Below are positions 13,076 to 23,298 of a DNA stretch of 64,000 bases, one piece after another. This stretch comes from Powellomyces hirtus (Eukaryota > Chytridiomycota > Chytridiomycetes > Spizellomycetales > Powellomycetaceae). Location: contig JAHLKG010000007.1 of NCBI GenBank assembly GCA_025526995.1, positions 1,116,001 through 1,180,000 on the forward strand, written 5' to 3'. The notes under the pieces were generated by a model. It saw only the letters and a list, made by a program, of their open reading frames with translations. It did not search any database and was not told the origin of the DNA. Position 1 is the first letter of the stretch. Each line of letters starts with the position of its first letter. The translations under genes were made by a program, and so were the position numbers.

Positions 13076-13668
13076 CCAACTCCGGTCAACGGGAGCTACC
13101 CTCAAGAAGAAGGACCATTTCCGAATGTATGCAGCGACACGACAACCGTCGACAATCAAATCTCAAGTACAAAAAGCTCTGCGTGCCGAGAACAGAACAA
13201 CAGTCCCACAAACGACGCGGCAATGTGAAAAAGGACCAGGACGTCGCTGCGCCCGCGGACCAAGAAGAATGACCCAAATTGATTGCCATAGGGTGATGAC
13301 GAGGGAGACATCGAATCTGCGAAACCAAGAATTCAAGGGTTTTGCCAGCATCACGGTCGAAGCAAAGTTGCCAGAGTTACGACGAATATAAGTTTACAGC
13401 ACGAACCAATCCTATCTGGCTCGGTCCAAACGAGTCAGCACCAGTCAAAAAGTCACCACAGATACAAGTTGCGCTATGCGCGAAACAAAAGGGGATCGTC
13501 ACCGCTCGGCCGGTGACCAAAGGCAAGAAATCCAAGAAGAACACAAGTGTTGGGATGGGATCAACTGTGATGGCGGCTACTTTGGGCGGAGGAGCGATCC
13601 CTGCGTCGCCCTCGCGTATAAGCGCAGCTCCCGTCGTACAGATGCCGTCGCCGTCGGGACGGGGCCCG

Positions 13669-14180
13669 ACATTCCCGCGGGGAGAAACCCGGTCATGGGA
13701 CGAAAAGAGGAGAATACACGTCTTCAAATTTGAGCCCACGAGGCCCCATGCCGTTGTAGAGCACCCTCCCCATTCAGAGCTTCCCCTCTGAAGTCTCGAG
13801 AGAGCGCGCTGCCCCTTCAGCGGTCGGTCCCCCCCCCCCCAAATTCCCGCGGGGAGAAACCCGGTCATGGGACGAAAAGAGGAGAATACACCTCTTCAAA
13901 TTTGAGCCCATGAGGCCCCATGCCGTTGTAGAGCACCCCTCCCCATTCAGAGCTTCACCTTTGAAGCCTCGAGAGAGCGCGCCGCCTCTTCAGCGGTGGG
14001 TCCCCCCCCCCCCCCCCCCCCAAATTCCCGCGGGGAGAAACCCGGTCATGGGACGAAAAGAGGAGAATACACCTCTTCAAATTTGAGCCCATGAGGCCCC
14101 ATGCCGTTGTAGAGCACCCCTCCCCATTCAGAGCTTCACCTTTGAAGCCTCGAGAGAGCGCGCCGCCTCTTCAGCGGTCG
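13669..14180 (+). repeat. ~175-bp tandem repeat, 3 copies, with expanding poly-C tracts
   Basis: Three near-identical units start at about 13669, 13843 and 14024. Each begins ATTCCCGCGGGGAGAAACCC and continues through GGTCATGGGACGAAAAGAGG, the phrase GTTGTAGAGCACCC, and CCTCGAGAGAGCGCGC to CAGCGGT. Units 1 and 2 end in poly-C runs of about 12 (13829-13840) and 20 (14002-14021) bases; unit 3 passes into CGCCCCCTCC instead. High identity makes this the youngest array in the island. Confidence 0.9.
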
Positions 14181-14423
14181 CCCCCTCCTCTCTCTCGAGG
14201 AATGGCGAGGGTGCCGGACGAAATTTTCGGCTGGATCGATGACTTGGACGTGGACGTCCAACGGATTGAAGGGGCCCTCTTTGACCAAAGGTGTAACAAA
14301 CCTTGGTTGAAGAACATCCTGGCAACGGTGAGAGAGAGGTGTTTGGACAGGAAGCAACAGGTGAGCTTCATGCGCGCTGGATGGCCCTTTGTATCAAATC
14401 TGATGTTCTTCGTCGATAGTCCA

Positions 14424-14620
14424 ACCAGAAGATTGTTGCGCGCTGGTTCCACGTCTGGCATGGCCTTGCCATGAATGACAAGTTACAGACGCACTACGTC
14501 GTTCACTATCTGCGCAAGCAATACTTCGTGGTTAACACCACCGCTCGAGGAGCAAAAATCAAGATCTTCAACAAGTTGCAACTGAAGTTAAAGTCACGGT
14601 TGTATGCAGCGACGCACCAA
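14424..14620 (+). pseudogene. Second Sfi1-like relic (ARWFHVWH motif)
   Basis: Reading from about 14424 gives KIVARWFHVWHGLAMNDKL, then HYVVHYLRKQYFVV about 20 residues later. The first motif is clearly related to MKILARWYHIWHQF at 12660, so the two are copies of one repeat. The preceding frame (14202-14474, starting MARVPDEIFGWIDDL) may be another exon piece. No complete gene can be joined from the pieces, and the frames shift between them. Resemblance to Sfi1 centrin-binding repeats is by pattern only. Confidence 0.3.
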
Positions 14621-14899
14621 ATATTGACGATCAAGTCACCAAACCCACAACACAACAAAACAAGACTTTCATGTCCGTCAAAAGGCTCGCCAAGCCAACA
14701 GAACAAACTCGCCAAGCTCTCAACTTCGTCGTCGAAGCAAAGTTACCACTGTGCCATGAAATCATCACCCGATAGCGCAAGTTTGGTCATCGCAACAAAA
14801 TGCGAATATCGCAATAAAAGCGGGACGGACCATTTACGAATGTATGCAGCGACACCCCATAATCAAACGCGGAAACAACCAACCAACCAACCCTAGGCT

Positions 14900-15899
14900 G
14901 GAAACTCTCAATAGTACACAAACGCAAACGCAAAAGCGCGATCGGCGCCGATACAGGTCGGACGCTCGCCGTCGGCACAACTAGAAAACACAGAAACAAC
15001 AACAAAAAAAGACAAAAAAAATAACAAAAGAATTACATCGCCAATGACCGAATGCCCGTGTCCCGAAACGAGGACCCCGAAGCGCGTCAATCCACCCCGC
15101 ATCCACACCCCGCTCATTCCATACGGCCAAACAACAATAAGTTGTCTTGTCGAGCTACCCAATCGAATTTTGTAAGCCCGCCGGAATAAACTCGCATTTG
15201 AATGCATCAAGCAGATCAAGCGAGGACGCAACCGCGCCAAGACCCCGGGAAACAAGATTTGCCGCAAGCCAATGTATAGATGGGGATGACATGTATCACA
15301 TGGACGCAGAAGGAAATGTAATAATAACAATCATAAGGAAAATAAAAAAATCATAAGGAAAATAAAAAATTGATCAATTAATCGACTAGTAACGAGACCT
15401 CAAAGCCACGCTTTTTCGCTACTTGCTGGAGCCAGCCAACCTTTTAACAATGCTGTATGCACGTAATATCTATCCTTCTGATGTACAGCGGAATGGAATG
15501 ATGGGCCATCATCGTCTCTTTTTAGCATGTGTATGGGAGGCACCTGCAGCAGCACAACTCCATGTACATTGCCGGGATTACACTGATGGATTTCTATGTG
15601 ATGAAACGCTATATAATGTGTATCCAGGTTCGCGTCACTGTCTGCCCATGTCCTTCGATTCGCGAGCGCACGCCAGCTACCATTCAAAACCACTCCCTGC
15701 TGCCAGTCACCATCCATTCATCTGCTAAAAATGACAGTTGACGGTTGGAGAAGGGGAAGGGGGCCCAACGGGATTAGCCTTTGAATGGCTGGTTCTTGGG
15801 ATAAACAATCCGACGCGTCTGGGGCGTGCTGACGCGTCTGAAAAAAATGACAGCACAACCCATTTGTCTTTCGTTCTCCACTTTCTTCATCCTCCGAAA
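14900..15899. other. AT-rich spacer with a short direct repeat
   Basis: No gene is visible. A 20-bp direct repeat, TCATAAGGAAAATAAAAAA, occurs twice in tandem at about 15331-15369. The right end is the promoter region of the gankyrin gene and holds the two ACGCGT boxes listed separately. Confidence 0.5.
15813..15837. promoter_or_regulatory. Paired MCB-like boxes (ACGCGT x2)
   Basis: Two copies of GACGCGTCTG, at 15812-15820 and 15831-15840, contain the palindromic MluI cell-cycle box ACGCGT 19 bp apart, 60-90 bp upstream of the gankyrin ATG. In yeasts ACGCGT is bound by MBF (Mbp1/Swi6-type factors) for G1/S transcription. The match is exact but functional relevance is inference. Confidence 0.45.
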
Positions 15900-16842
15900 A
15901 TGACGATTCAACAAAAATCGATTCAAAACGCCGCATTCGAGGGTAACACCGAACTCGTCACCTCTCTCCTCGAGATCAATCCCGATGCCGTAAAGTCAAT
16001 GGACGAGGTATGTATGGTACATTAGTGCCCATGAGCCAGCAAAAAAAACACAAATGCGCCGTTCCTTTTTGTACTCGCGTTTGACTTTTGTTCCTTCTTT
16101 GGTGGTTTGACAGGATGGACGAAGTGAGTTCGTGCACGTCACGAGTAGAGTCCAAGTAGCCCAAACATCCCTTTTGCTGATTGTGTCATTTCTCCCATTT
16201 TGCTTTGTTGTAGCCGCATTACATTGGTCCACCAGCGGCAAACACACATCCCTAACTTCCCTCCTCCTCTCCCGCGGTAGTTCTCCGACCGCCATTGACA
16301 GCACGGGGATGACACCTCTCCACATTGGCTGTTCTGTCGGCGCCACCCCGCTCGTGCTCCTCCTGCTTCCACTCTCCACGCCCGTTCTCAACGCGACAAC
16401 CCAAACGGGCCAAACCGCACTCCATTATGCCGCGTCCAAGAACCACAGGGAGATTGTGGATGCGTTGTTGAGCGCGGGCGCGGATCCGAGCGTGAAGGAT
16501 GCGACGGGCCAGACGCCACTGCATAGGGCGGTCACAAGGGGATGGACCGAGGTGGTGAGGCGGTTGAAGGAGGATGCGAGGTGTAAAGTCAATGTGAGGG
16601 ATGCGGTGGGGAATACACCGTTGCATTTGGCGGCGGAGGAGGGCCATGTGAGTTTCTTGTCGGATGTCTCTGTCTACTTGTTTTGGATTTTCGTCTGATT
16701 TTTCCATGCGCATTAGGTTGAAATTGTGCGATACTTGCTCCAAGTCGGCGCAGACCGCGACGTCGTCAATAAGGAAGAAAAAGGGCCCGCCGACATGACA
16801 ATTGACAAGACCATAAGAGATTTGTTGTCACAGGAGTCGTGA
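15900..16842 (+). CDS. PSMD10: 26S proteasome assembly chaperone gankyrin/Nas6 (PSMD10)
   Basis: Ankyrin-repeat chaperone that binds the Rpt3 ATPase during assembly of the proteasome regulatory particle. Four exons: 15900-16007, a 10-nt micro-exon 16115-16124, 16214-16647 and 16717-16842, all in phase, giving 225 residues (human PSMD10 is 226). About six to seven ankyrin repeats fill the protein. Examples are DGRTALHWSTSG, STGMTPLHIGCSVG, QTGQTALHYAASKN, ATGQTPLHRAVTRG and AVGNTPLHLAAEEGH, each followed by the usual VDALLSAGAD-type helix. The length, the ending DMTIDKTIRDLLSQES and the MTIQQKSIQNAAFEGN start fit gankyrin better than other ankyrin proteins. The micro-exon supplies the D-G-R of the second repeat. 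Two MCB-like boxes lie upstream. Confidence 0.85.
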
Positions 16843-17087
16843 AGCAAAGCTATGAAGGTGAACTTGTGAACTCGGAGCCTTTCGGAGGTCTCCGTACGTC
16901 CGCTGCCGTAATATAGGCGCCGACCATAATCCTTTTCTGTAAATACGTCACTTTGTGAAATGAAAAGATAGAATGCTCAACGACGCTAGCGAGAGACAAT
17001 TCACGTTCAAAAAGCTAAGTTATGTTTGAGAATTTCAAGACAAGGTTGCTGAAGATCGTACGGACAGTGTACGACATTGGTCGAATA

Positions 17088-19610
17088 TCAATCAGTGTAA
17101 TCTGCTGCCGAGCCTCGTTTGCGGTTCACGACAACACCATTGGTCTTATTCGGAGTAACAGTGCCATCGCTTCGAGAATCCACAAAGTGATCGTCGTCGT
17201 CGTCATCATCATGGTTCTCCAAGTTATCCTCTTCCGAATCGCTCATGATGGGTGACGCATCGCTCCAAGGTCGCGTAAGGGGGAACGGATTGGGACCGTT
17301 GCCTGTAGAGGGGGGTGTATGGAACGAGGTCTGTCGCGACATTGGCGCCATGCTCTTGCCGTTATTTCCCGAGAACGAGATGCTACGGCGGTTTCCGGCG
17401 ACTGGGTGGCGACCGCCGCCTTTCCCGCGTTCTGTCACCAGCGGTGCGAGGTTCGTTTCCGACTTGTCCGTGTGAAGGGCCTTGAGGATCGCGGCTTGAA
17501 GGGCGTCCTCTTCCTCCTTCTCGCGGGCAGGCGTGGACACCATGGATCCGCCTGTCATGACTTTTCCCGTTTTGCCGTCCAGCAAGGGACTGAGGCCATC
17601 GGACCACGTGCCCATGCGCGAAAGGACCTGAGAGCCGGCCATCAACATACGATGTGCGCTGATTCGGCCATCGAGGACAACCTTGGTTCCACTTTCGTCA
17701 AGGTGTCCTTGACCCATCTCCAACAGTTGCGATATCTGTTTTTCAGAAATCCAGGGAACGGTGAGGAGAGAGCTTGGTTCGACCGTCACGGCTGTGGAGG
17801 AGGACGGGTCGGCCCACGTTTCAGCGTACTCGTGCAGGAGACCGAGAACAGCGGGGTAAACGGTCTTGTCAAGCCCGCGGGCCCACAAAAAGCAGACGTG
17901 CTCATACTCATCCACTTTGAGACAGTAGATGGGAGTTGCAGTTTCTTCCAGTAGCCAGGTCATGTCTGCAAGTGTGTCTTTCCCGCCGTAGAATAGCGCA
18001 ATGGGTGTCTGGATGTGTTCGGTGGGGAATTTCGGAACAACATGACCTGACGATGAGTTGGGTAGGACGGTGGGGCTTTCATCATACATTTGGAATCGTC
18101 CATTGCGAATGATTTGGAACCAGTGGACCTGGGCGGGAAAGCAAAACAGTTACCTACGGATACAGGCGGTACGCACTATACCATTTGTTTGCGACTCACC
18201 ACACATTTCACAGAGGTGTACGAATAAAGATGCTGGTAGACAACATTCTTGTGGTCGATCATTTCCGCGTGCCACTTGAACAAAAATTTGCAAGACACGT
18301 CGATCAGCCACGCAAAGCTCAGCGGAGACAGAATGCTTTGCCAAAAGAGGGCTGTCGCAAGTAAAGACTTGCGTCCAAACAGCAAAAAGATGACCTCGGG
18401 TGACATGTTAAGCATGGTCCCAAGGAACTTGTTGTTCAGACCTGTGCGAAACAAACAGAAAGTAAGTGGAAAAATCACCGGTTTTGGCGACTCGCAGCCC
18501 GCACGTACCCATGGGTTTTGCGGCAGGGGCGAGGGCAACGAATAAGTTGATGCGCTTGTTCAGACGAGGATTGATGGAAAGAGACGAGAAGCCTTGAGCG
18601 GTTCCTTGGGAGAAACCAATGTACGAAAGAGACGGGACACCAGTGACTTTAAGAATGTACTACGAGAGAAAGACACTGATGAGTATGTGCTGTCGATTCT
18701 ATGCATGAGCACAAACGACTGGCATATATACATACATCGACAGCGTCTGGCAAATCGTACAATGCCAGATGATCCATCGAAAAGTCCCAGAAGGCCTCGT
18801 CAGTCGGCTTCAGGTTCCGATGCTTGCAGCTGTACTTGTTTCCTCGCGTGTTTCCCAACCAGACATCATATCCAGCGTCTGCGAGTGTGTAGGCCAGGGA
18901 CAGTTTCGGGTCGGGCGTGCATACCCAGACTTCAGAACACATGAGGAACCCATGCCACAGCAACACGACGGGACGGTTGCTAGCGGTGTGTCGCGGAGTC
19001 TGTCGCGCACCAGATCGGCGTGCAGCTGCCTTTTCTCGCTTCTTTGCTTCGTGAGCCGCGCGCGAAGAAGGGATGCGGTGGAGTGCGAGAATGTACCCGT
19101 CTTTGCTAGTCACATAGTGGTGTTGGAAAGGGAAGCCCCTACGGAAGAGGGGAGAGAGTGAGCAAGCGATGACAATACTCGAGCGAGAGCTCCAATTTGG
19201 ATCTGCGCGAGATAGGCCCGCGCTTCGCTCCAATCACGCCTCGGCAAGGATTCAATCGTCGCTTGTCGCGCTTCAACTCCTTACTGCCGACGCTTCAAAG
19301 TCACGCCTTACCAGAATCGGACAAAATCCTCTGTCGAGTTCAATCCTTCCAGAATCTTTTCCGCCTTTCCAATGCCGTCTTCCGCAGACTGAGCGATGAT
19401 GGGTCTTCCATCCTCATCGATCATAGGGCCTTCCAGCTTATCTTTGGAGACGAGAACGCGTCTGACCCAATCGACGATATATCGCAAGGGAGTGAATATG
19501 GCAAAGACGAACCGCAGGACGGGCTCAAATATGAGGATGGAGACGGCGATGCAGAGACGCAGGTAGTCTACGACTCGCAGACGGCCGACGACGGGGATGT
19601 AGGAGAGCAT
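17088..19610 (-). CDS. Membrane-associated steryl-ester/triacylglycerol lipase (AB-hydrolase-associated lipase)
   Basis: Alpha/beta-hydrolase of the acid lipase family (yeast Tgl1/Yeh1/Yeh2 type), expected to hydrolyse steryl esters or triacylglycerol at lipid droplets or membranes. Five exons: 19610-19312, 19138-18736, 18659-18509, 18441-18200 and 18128-17088, in phase, giving 711 residues. An N-terminal hydrophobic segment (about residues 14-45) suggests a membrane anchor. The lipase-associated region follows (GFPFQHHYVTSKDGYILALH), then the oxyanion-type WHGFLMCSEVW. The nucleophile motif is GFSQGT, the acid lies in FYGGKDTLAD, and the His is in EYEHVCFLWARG. A C-terminal extension of about 200 residues is low complexity, with an Asp-rich patch. 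It is divergent from TBC1D7, with a 680-bp shared promoter region. The substrate cannot be decided from sequence. Confidence 0.85.
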
Positions 19611-20290
19611 TGTGCTGAGAGTGGCCGGGGAGCGTGGGAGTCAACAATGCCGGCGCTGAGGGTCAGTATGAGGTTTTTTGTCAAACCAAAGGTCCCTCCC
19701 AGTGTTTCGCGCGTTCAATGTGCGCAGCGTATGATACTGGACGTCGCCAAGAGTTGCATAAAATGGCGTCCTCTGCAAAAGAATGTATGCGCAAGGGGGA
19801 AAAAAAAAAGAGGGCGTCATAGGAGGACACGAGCGTCCCCTCATTCTACACACGCGTTATTATTTGCATGTGCGTTGATCTCATTGACGCGCGCTTTCTA
19901 GTATCTACCCACACAAGTGTCCACCATGCACAAGCAAGTACTGTAGATACGTAGATGGGCTGATTATTTTGTTTACACATTTCCATATTGATAGCTATTC
20001 TTGTCTACATTTGAATGTGAATGTGGGCTTGACATCATCATCTTCCATCAGTCCATCAAATTCATCAATCCCAAATGGGCATAAATTGATTGACTCCGGA
20101 GGTGCCATTCTTTCACGTGTCTATTTGTGGCCCTTTTGCTGTATACTAGATCTAGAAGGAATTATGACCAAAGCATGCATGTTAGATCTAGGTCAGTCCA
20201 ATGCGTACAGCAGTGCTGATGTTGCATTCCAACTTTTGTCTTGGAGACTTCCTGTAGTTCGTCGCTGTTTGGTCGGGACAGAGGAAGGCC

Positions 20291-21671
20291 ATGGCAAGTG
20301 CCAACTTTAGAAAAACTTACTTTGGTTCCCTCGGCCTGCAGGTTGTCCAAGCGAAACCCTCTCTCGAAACTGCCCTCCAGGGCGACATTCTCGGTAACAA
20401 CGACCTCCACCCACCTCCCCCCTCGCGCTCACTCTGTCACTCTTCTGACACTCTCTTTTGCATATACAGACATCGAACGCTTGAACAAGCTCTGTCTATG
20501 GGTCCGCATCCCGCATGCCTATCGCCCGCTGGTGTGGAAGGTGCTGCTGGGCACCATATCCCTGGCCAAAGAAGTCTGGCCGTTTGTGGATGCCCAACGC
20601 GAGGAACAGTTTCAGGACTTGAAGCAGTGTGTCGCCGTTTTGAGTCGTCCATCGTCGGCCACCAGGTAATCTACATGAACAATTGGGGCCAGAAATGAAC
20701 CACTAACCTATGTTGTCCTCGTTCACGCAGACCAGATGACAACCTCACCGCTAGCACAATGGTCTACATGCTCCTCATCCAACTCGACACGCGCTCTCCG
20801 CACCACCTCTCCCAAGCCTTCACCCCCACCTCTCTCCCGTCCCTGTCCCACCTGCACGCCCTCGCCAACATGATGCTCGAAGTCTGCGATACGAGCGAGT
20901 CCGACGCCTACTGGCTGTTTGAGTCGTTTGTCCTTAAATACAATGTCTCGCTGCCTGGACATGGGCCGGCGATTGATGCCGTGAGTTCTAGCGCGCGTGT
21001 GTGAAATGTAATGCATCTCTCTTGGGGGATTTCCGTTTTTTCACTGAGCTTACAACTTTACTTTATTCTTGTATTCCCCTACCCCCCCCCCCCTTTGCTC
21101 GCTAGGAACGAGAACGAATCATGACAGAGATGGGTGCCCTACAGAATCTGCTCAAGGCCCAAAATGCACCCTTGTTGAACCACATCCTCTCCTTTGGAAA
21201 TTGTCTAGATGTCTATTGCTACAGGTACTCGCACGGCTGTCTCATAACCACGAACGGTGGACAACGTTCACATTCTCACATGATTCCTCCCCATAGCTGG
21301 TTCCGAACCTACTTTGCAAACGTGCTCCCGCCACAATCTCTAGAAGGGTACGTAGTTTTCCGATTTCACAACCCGATCTTCCCATCCTTTTTCTCATGCT
21401 CTCCCCCCCCCCCCCCCACAACAGTATCTGGGACATCTTCATCGGCGGCGCCCCCGGCATCTTCCCCTACCTCGGCCTCTCGCTCCTCCTCGCCTGCAAA
21501 CGCAAAATCGAAGCCGTCCGTTCCGCCACCGAACTCGTATACCTGTTCACCAATGTCGAACGCGTTGTGGACATGGATGCCGTCGCGAACACGGCTATTG
21601 ATCTCTGGGAACGACCCGTCTTGGAAGGAATGAATAAAGATCTGAGAAAAGCACTGGGGTACAACTTTTAG
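20291..21671 (+). CDS. TBC1D7-like TBC-domain protein
   Basis: TBC1D7 is the third subunit of the TSC1-TSC2 complex, the Rheb GAP that restrains TORC1. Six exons, 20291-20393, 20470-20665, 20731-20980, 21106-21224, 21297-21347 and 21425-21671, join in phase to 321 residues (human about 293). The N-terminus NFRKTYFGSLG is followed by RIPHAYRPLVWKVLLGT, which matches the TBC1D7 start better than catalytic TBC proteins. Mid-domain YWLFESFV and the C-terminal WDIFIGGAPGIFPYLGL are typical TBC helices. The IxxDxxR arginine finger and YxQ glutamine finger of Rab GAPs are not evident, as in TBC1D7. Introns have long poly-C stretches before their acceptors. A small TBC protein of another subfamily is the alternative. 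Confidence 0.75.
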
Positions 21672-21833
21672 ATGAAAGTTGGGTTTCATAGCCACCCCCA
21701 CGCATTCTACGCATATCTTGCTCCTTCCCAGTGACACTTGCGACGCACTAGTGGGTGTGTCCTTCTGTTCCTTTTGTACATATAATATACTACGCGGCAT
21801 AATCCAATCATTAAACTGCCACATATCCGAGGC

Positions 21834-21954
21834 AAAACAATTGGCCGGCGAACCGGATCCACTCAGCGTACGCGGGTCATCCTTGCACAGGGGCCCTGCT
21901 AATCTTCTCTGTATCGAATCCAATTTCATTTCTGTCAGAGGGGTGCAAGCACCC
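21834..21954 (-). ncRNA. U6 spliceosomal snRNA
   Basis: The minus strand contains the nearly invariant U6 core: ATACAGAGAAGATTAGCA (ACAGAGA box and U4-pairing region), then GGCCCCTGTGCAAGGATGAC including the AGC-catalytic neighbourhood and the start of the internal stem-loop. The 5' end folds as the hairpin GGGTGC-TT-GCACCC, and a T4 run at 21834-21837 gives a Pol III stop. An ATATAGG TATA-like element lies about 30 bp upstream (near 21984). A B-box-like GGTTCGCCGGCC lies inside the 3' part. Length to the T-run is about 120 nt, a little longer than the usual 105-112, so the exact 3' end is uncertain. Confidence 0.92.
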
Positions 21955-22328
21955 TTGACAAGATAATTACGTAGAACTCCAGCCTATATGGCGTGCAGAG
22001 AAGAGGGTCCGCAGGTGCGGCGGGCGGGAAATGGTTCGAAATTTGACTGCGTGTGGCGCAAGCGCAGTCAGCAATGTTTCATGTTTCATTGAACTGCAGC
22101 TCAGGCGAGTTTCCATAGGTTAGCAAATCGTCTCTCGGCTGTCACCGCCCACGTCCTCGTTTTTGATCATCAGTGTTTCATTTTTGAAGCCAGTTATTTT
22201 GGCTGGCAAGAGCGCCAATCATCCGTAACTTTGTTTAAATAACCACTGGAGAACGAAACAATGTATTGTGTGGCCGCTGTTGGATCACGATTATATCTTA
22301 CTTTCTATTCATGAACAGAAGTCATAAC

Positions 22329-22400
22329 GGGCTTGTGGCGCAGTGGCAGCGTATCTCCCTCCGAAGGAGAAGGTCTCAGGTTCGACCCCTGACTGGCTCG
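22329..22400 (+). tRNA. tRNA-Arg (anticodon CCG)
   Basis: A 72-nt cloverleaf without intron. The D-arm is GCGC-AGTGGCA-GCGT. The anticodon stem is TCTCC/GGAGA around the loop CTCCGAA, giving anticodon CCG. The T-arm is TCAGG/CCTGA around TTCGACC. The acceptor stem GGGCTTG/CTGGCTC has two G-T pairs and one T-T mismatch. No CCA is encoded, as expected for a nuclear gene. A T7 run just downstream (about 22409) is a Pol III terminator. Confidence 0.9.
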
Positions 22401-22770
22401 TTGAATACTTTTTTTGTGTTTCTCGCTCGCGTGTTTGATGTTGACTTTTCATTCGCTTAACATGGTCCAGATGGACCGAGTACGAGCTGTTGCCATCCCA
22501 GTACAGTCAACGGCGCTCGTTCTAGCGGTGACGAGTTTTTGGCCATTTTCTCGTTCGGGAGCAGCAGCCTTGAAACGAGTTTGGTGTCCACGTAGGGTGT
22601 ACCAAAACATCGGCGAATGGTTTGCACGTTTTCCGGATCAAAAAGCTTCGTAAGAAGGGTGGTTTACCTCTCATATGTGAGAGGCAAGGTTGCATTCTCG
22701 TCCGGAAGTCATTAGCACGAATGACAAGCAAAATAAAACAGTTTTTTTGCCCGCCACCGTGCGGCACATC

Positions 22771-22842
22771 GGCCTGGTGGCGCAATGGCAGCGTGTTGGA
22801 CTTCGAATCCAGAGGTTGCGGGTTCGAAACCCTTCCGGGTCG
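22771..22842 (+). tRNA. tRNA-Arg (anticodon TCG)
   Basis: A 72-nt cloverleaf. The acceptor is GGCCTGG/CCGGGTC. The D-arm is GCGC-AATGGCA-GCGT. The anticodon stem is TTGGA/TCCAG around the loop CTTCGAA, giving anticodon TCG (wobble-reads CGN). The T-loop is TTCGAAA with stem GCGGG/CCCTT, which contains a C-T mismatch. A T4 terminator follows at about 22845. It is 370 bp downstream of the CCG isoacceptor and in the same orientation. Confidence 0.9.
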
Positions 22843-23298
22843 TCGTTTTGCTTCCACCAGACCTGTGGAACATTGAAGGAGCTGGTGGAATCTCGGATAA
22901 CAATTAGCTTCTGTTGAGGAGCCAAAGTGCACGCAGATCCTTTGTATTTTATTTTGGCCGTGCTCTTCTGAGTGACTGTCGGAATTGTGCAAGCAGGCTT
23001 TCCCCCTTTTCTTTCACTGCTTTTGTATATCCCTGGCCGAAGAGCATCAGCAGAGAGGTGGGATAATAACGTTTTGTAGAATATCAGACATGCTTGAACC
23101 TGACACGGAATAGGAGCGAGAAAGCGCGTTGGTTTTGTGAAACCGGAACCCAAGCCACTTCTTGCCGGAACAAACGCTCCTTTCACCTGTCAACACTTTT
23201 TTCGTTTTTTTTTTTTTTTTTTCTTTGTCCAGACTTTAGTGCAGTGCTATAGTCCCATACACACACGCCCACGCCCAGCACTCACGGCAGTCCCAAAA

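Noticed and set aside
6500..15400. Idea that the repeat island is a single LTR or DNA transposon
   Set aside because: No reverse transcriptase, integrase or transposase motifs, terminal repeats or target duplications were seen.
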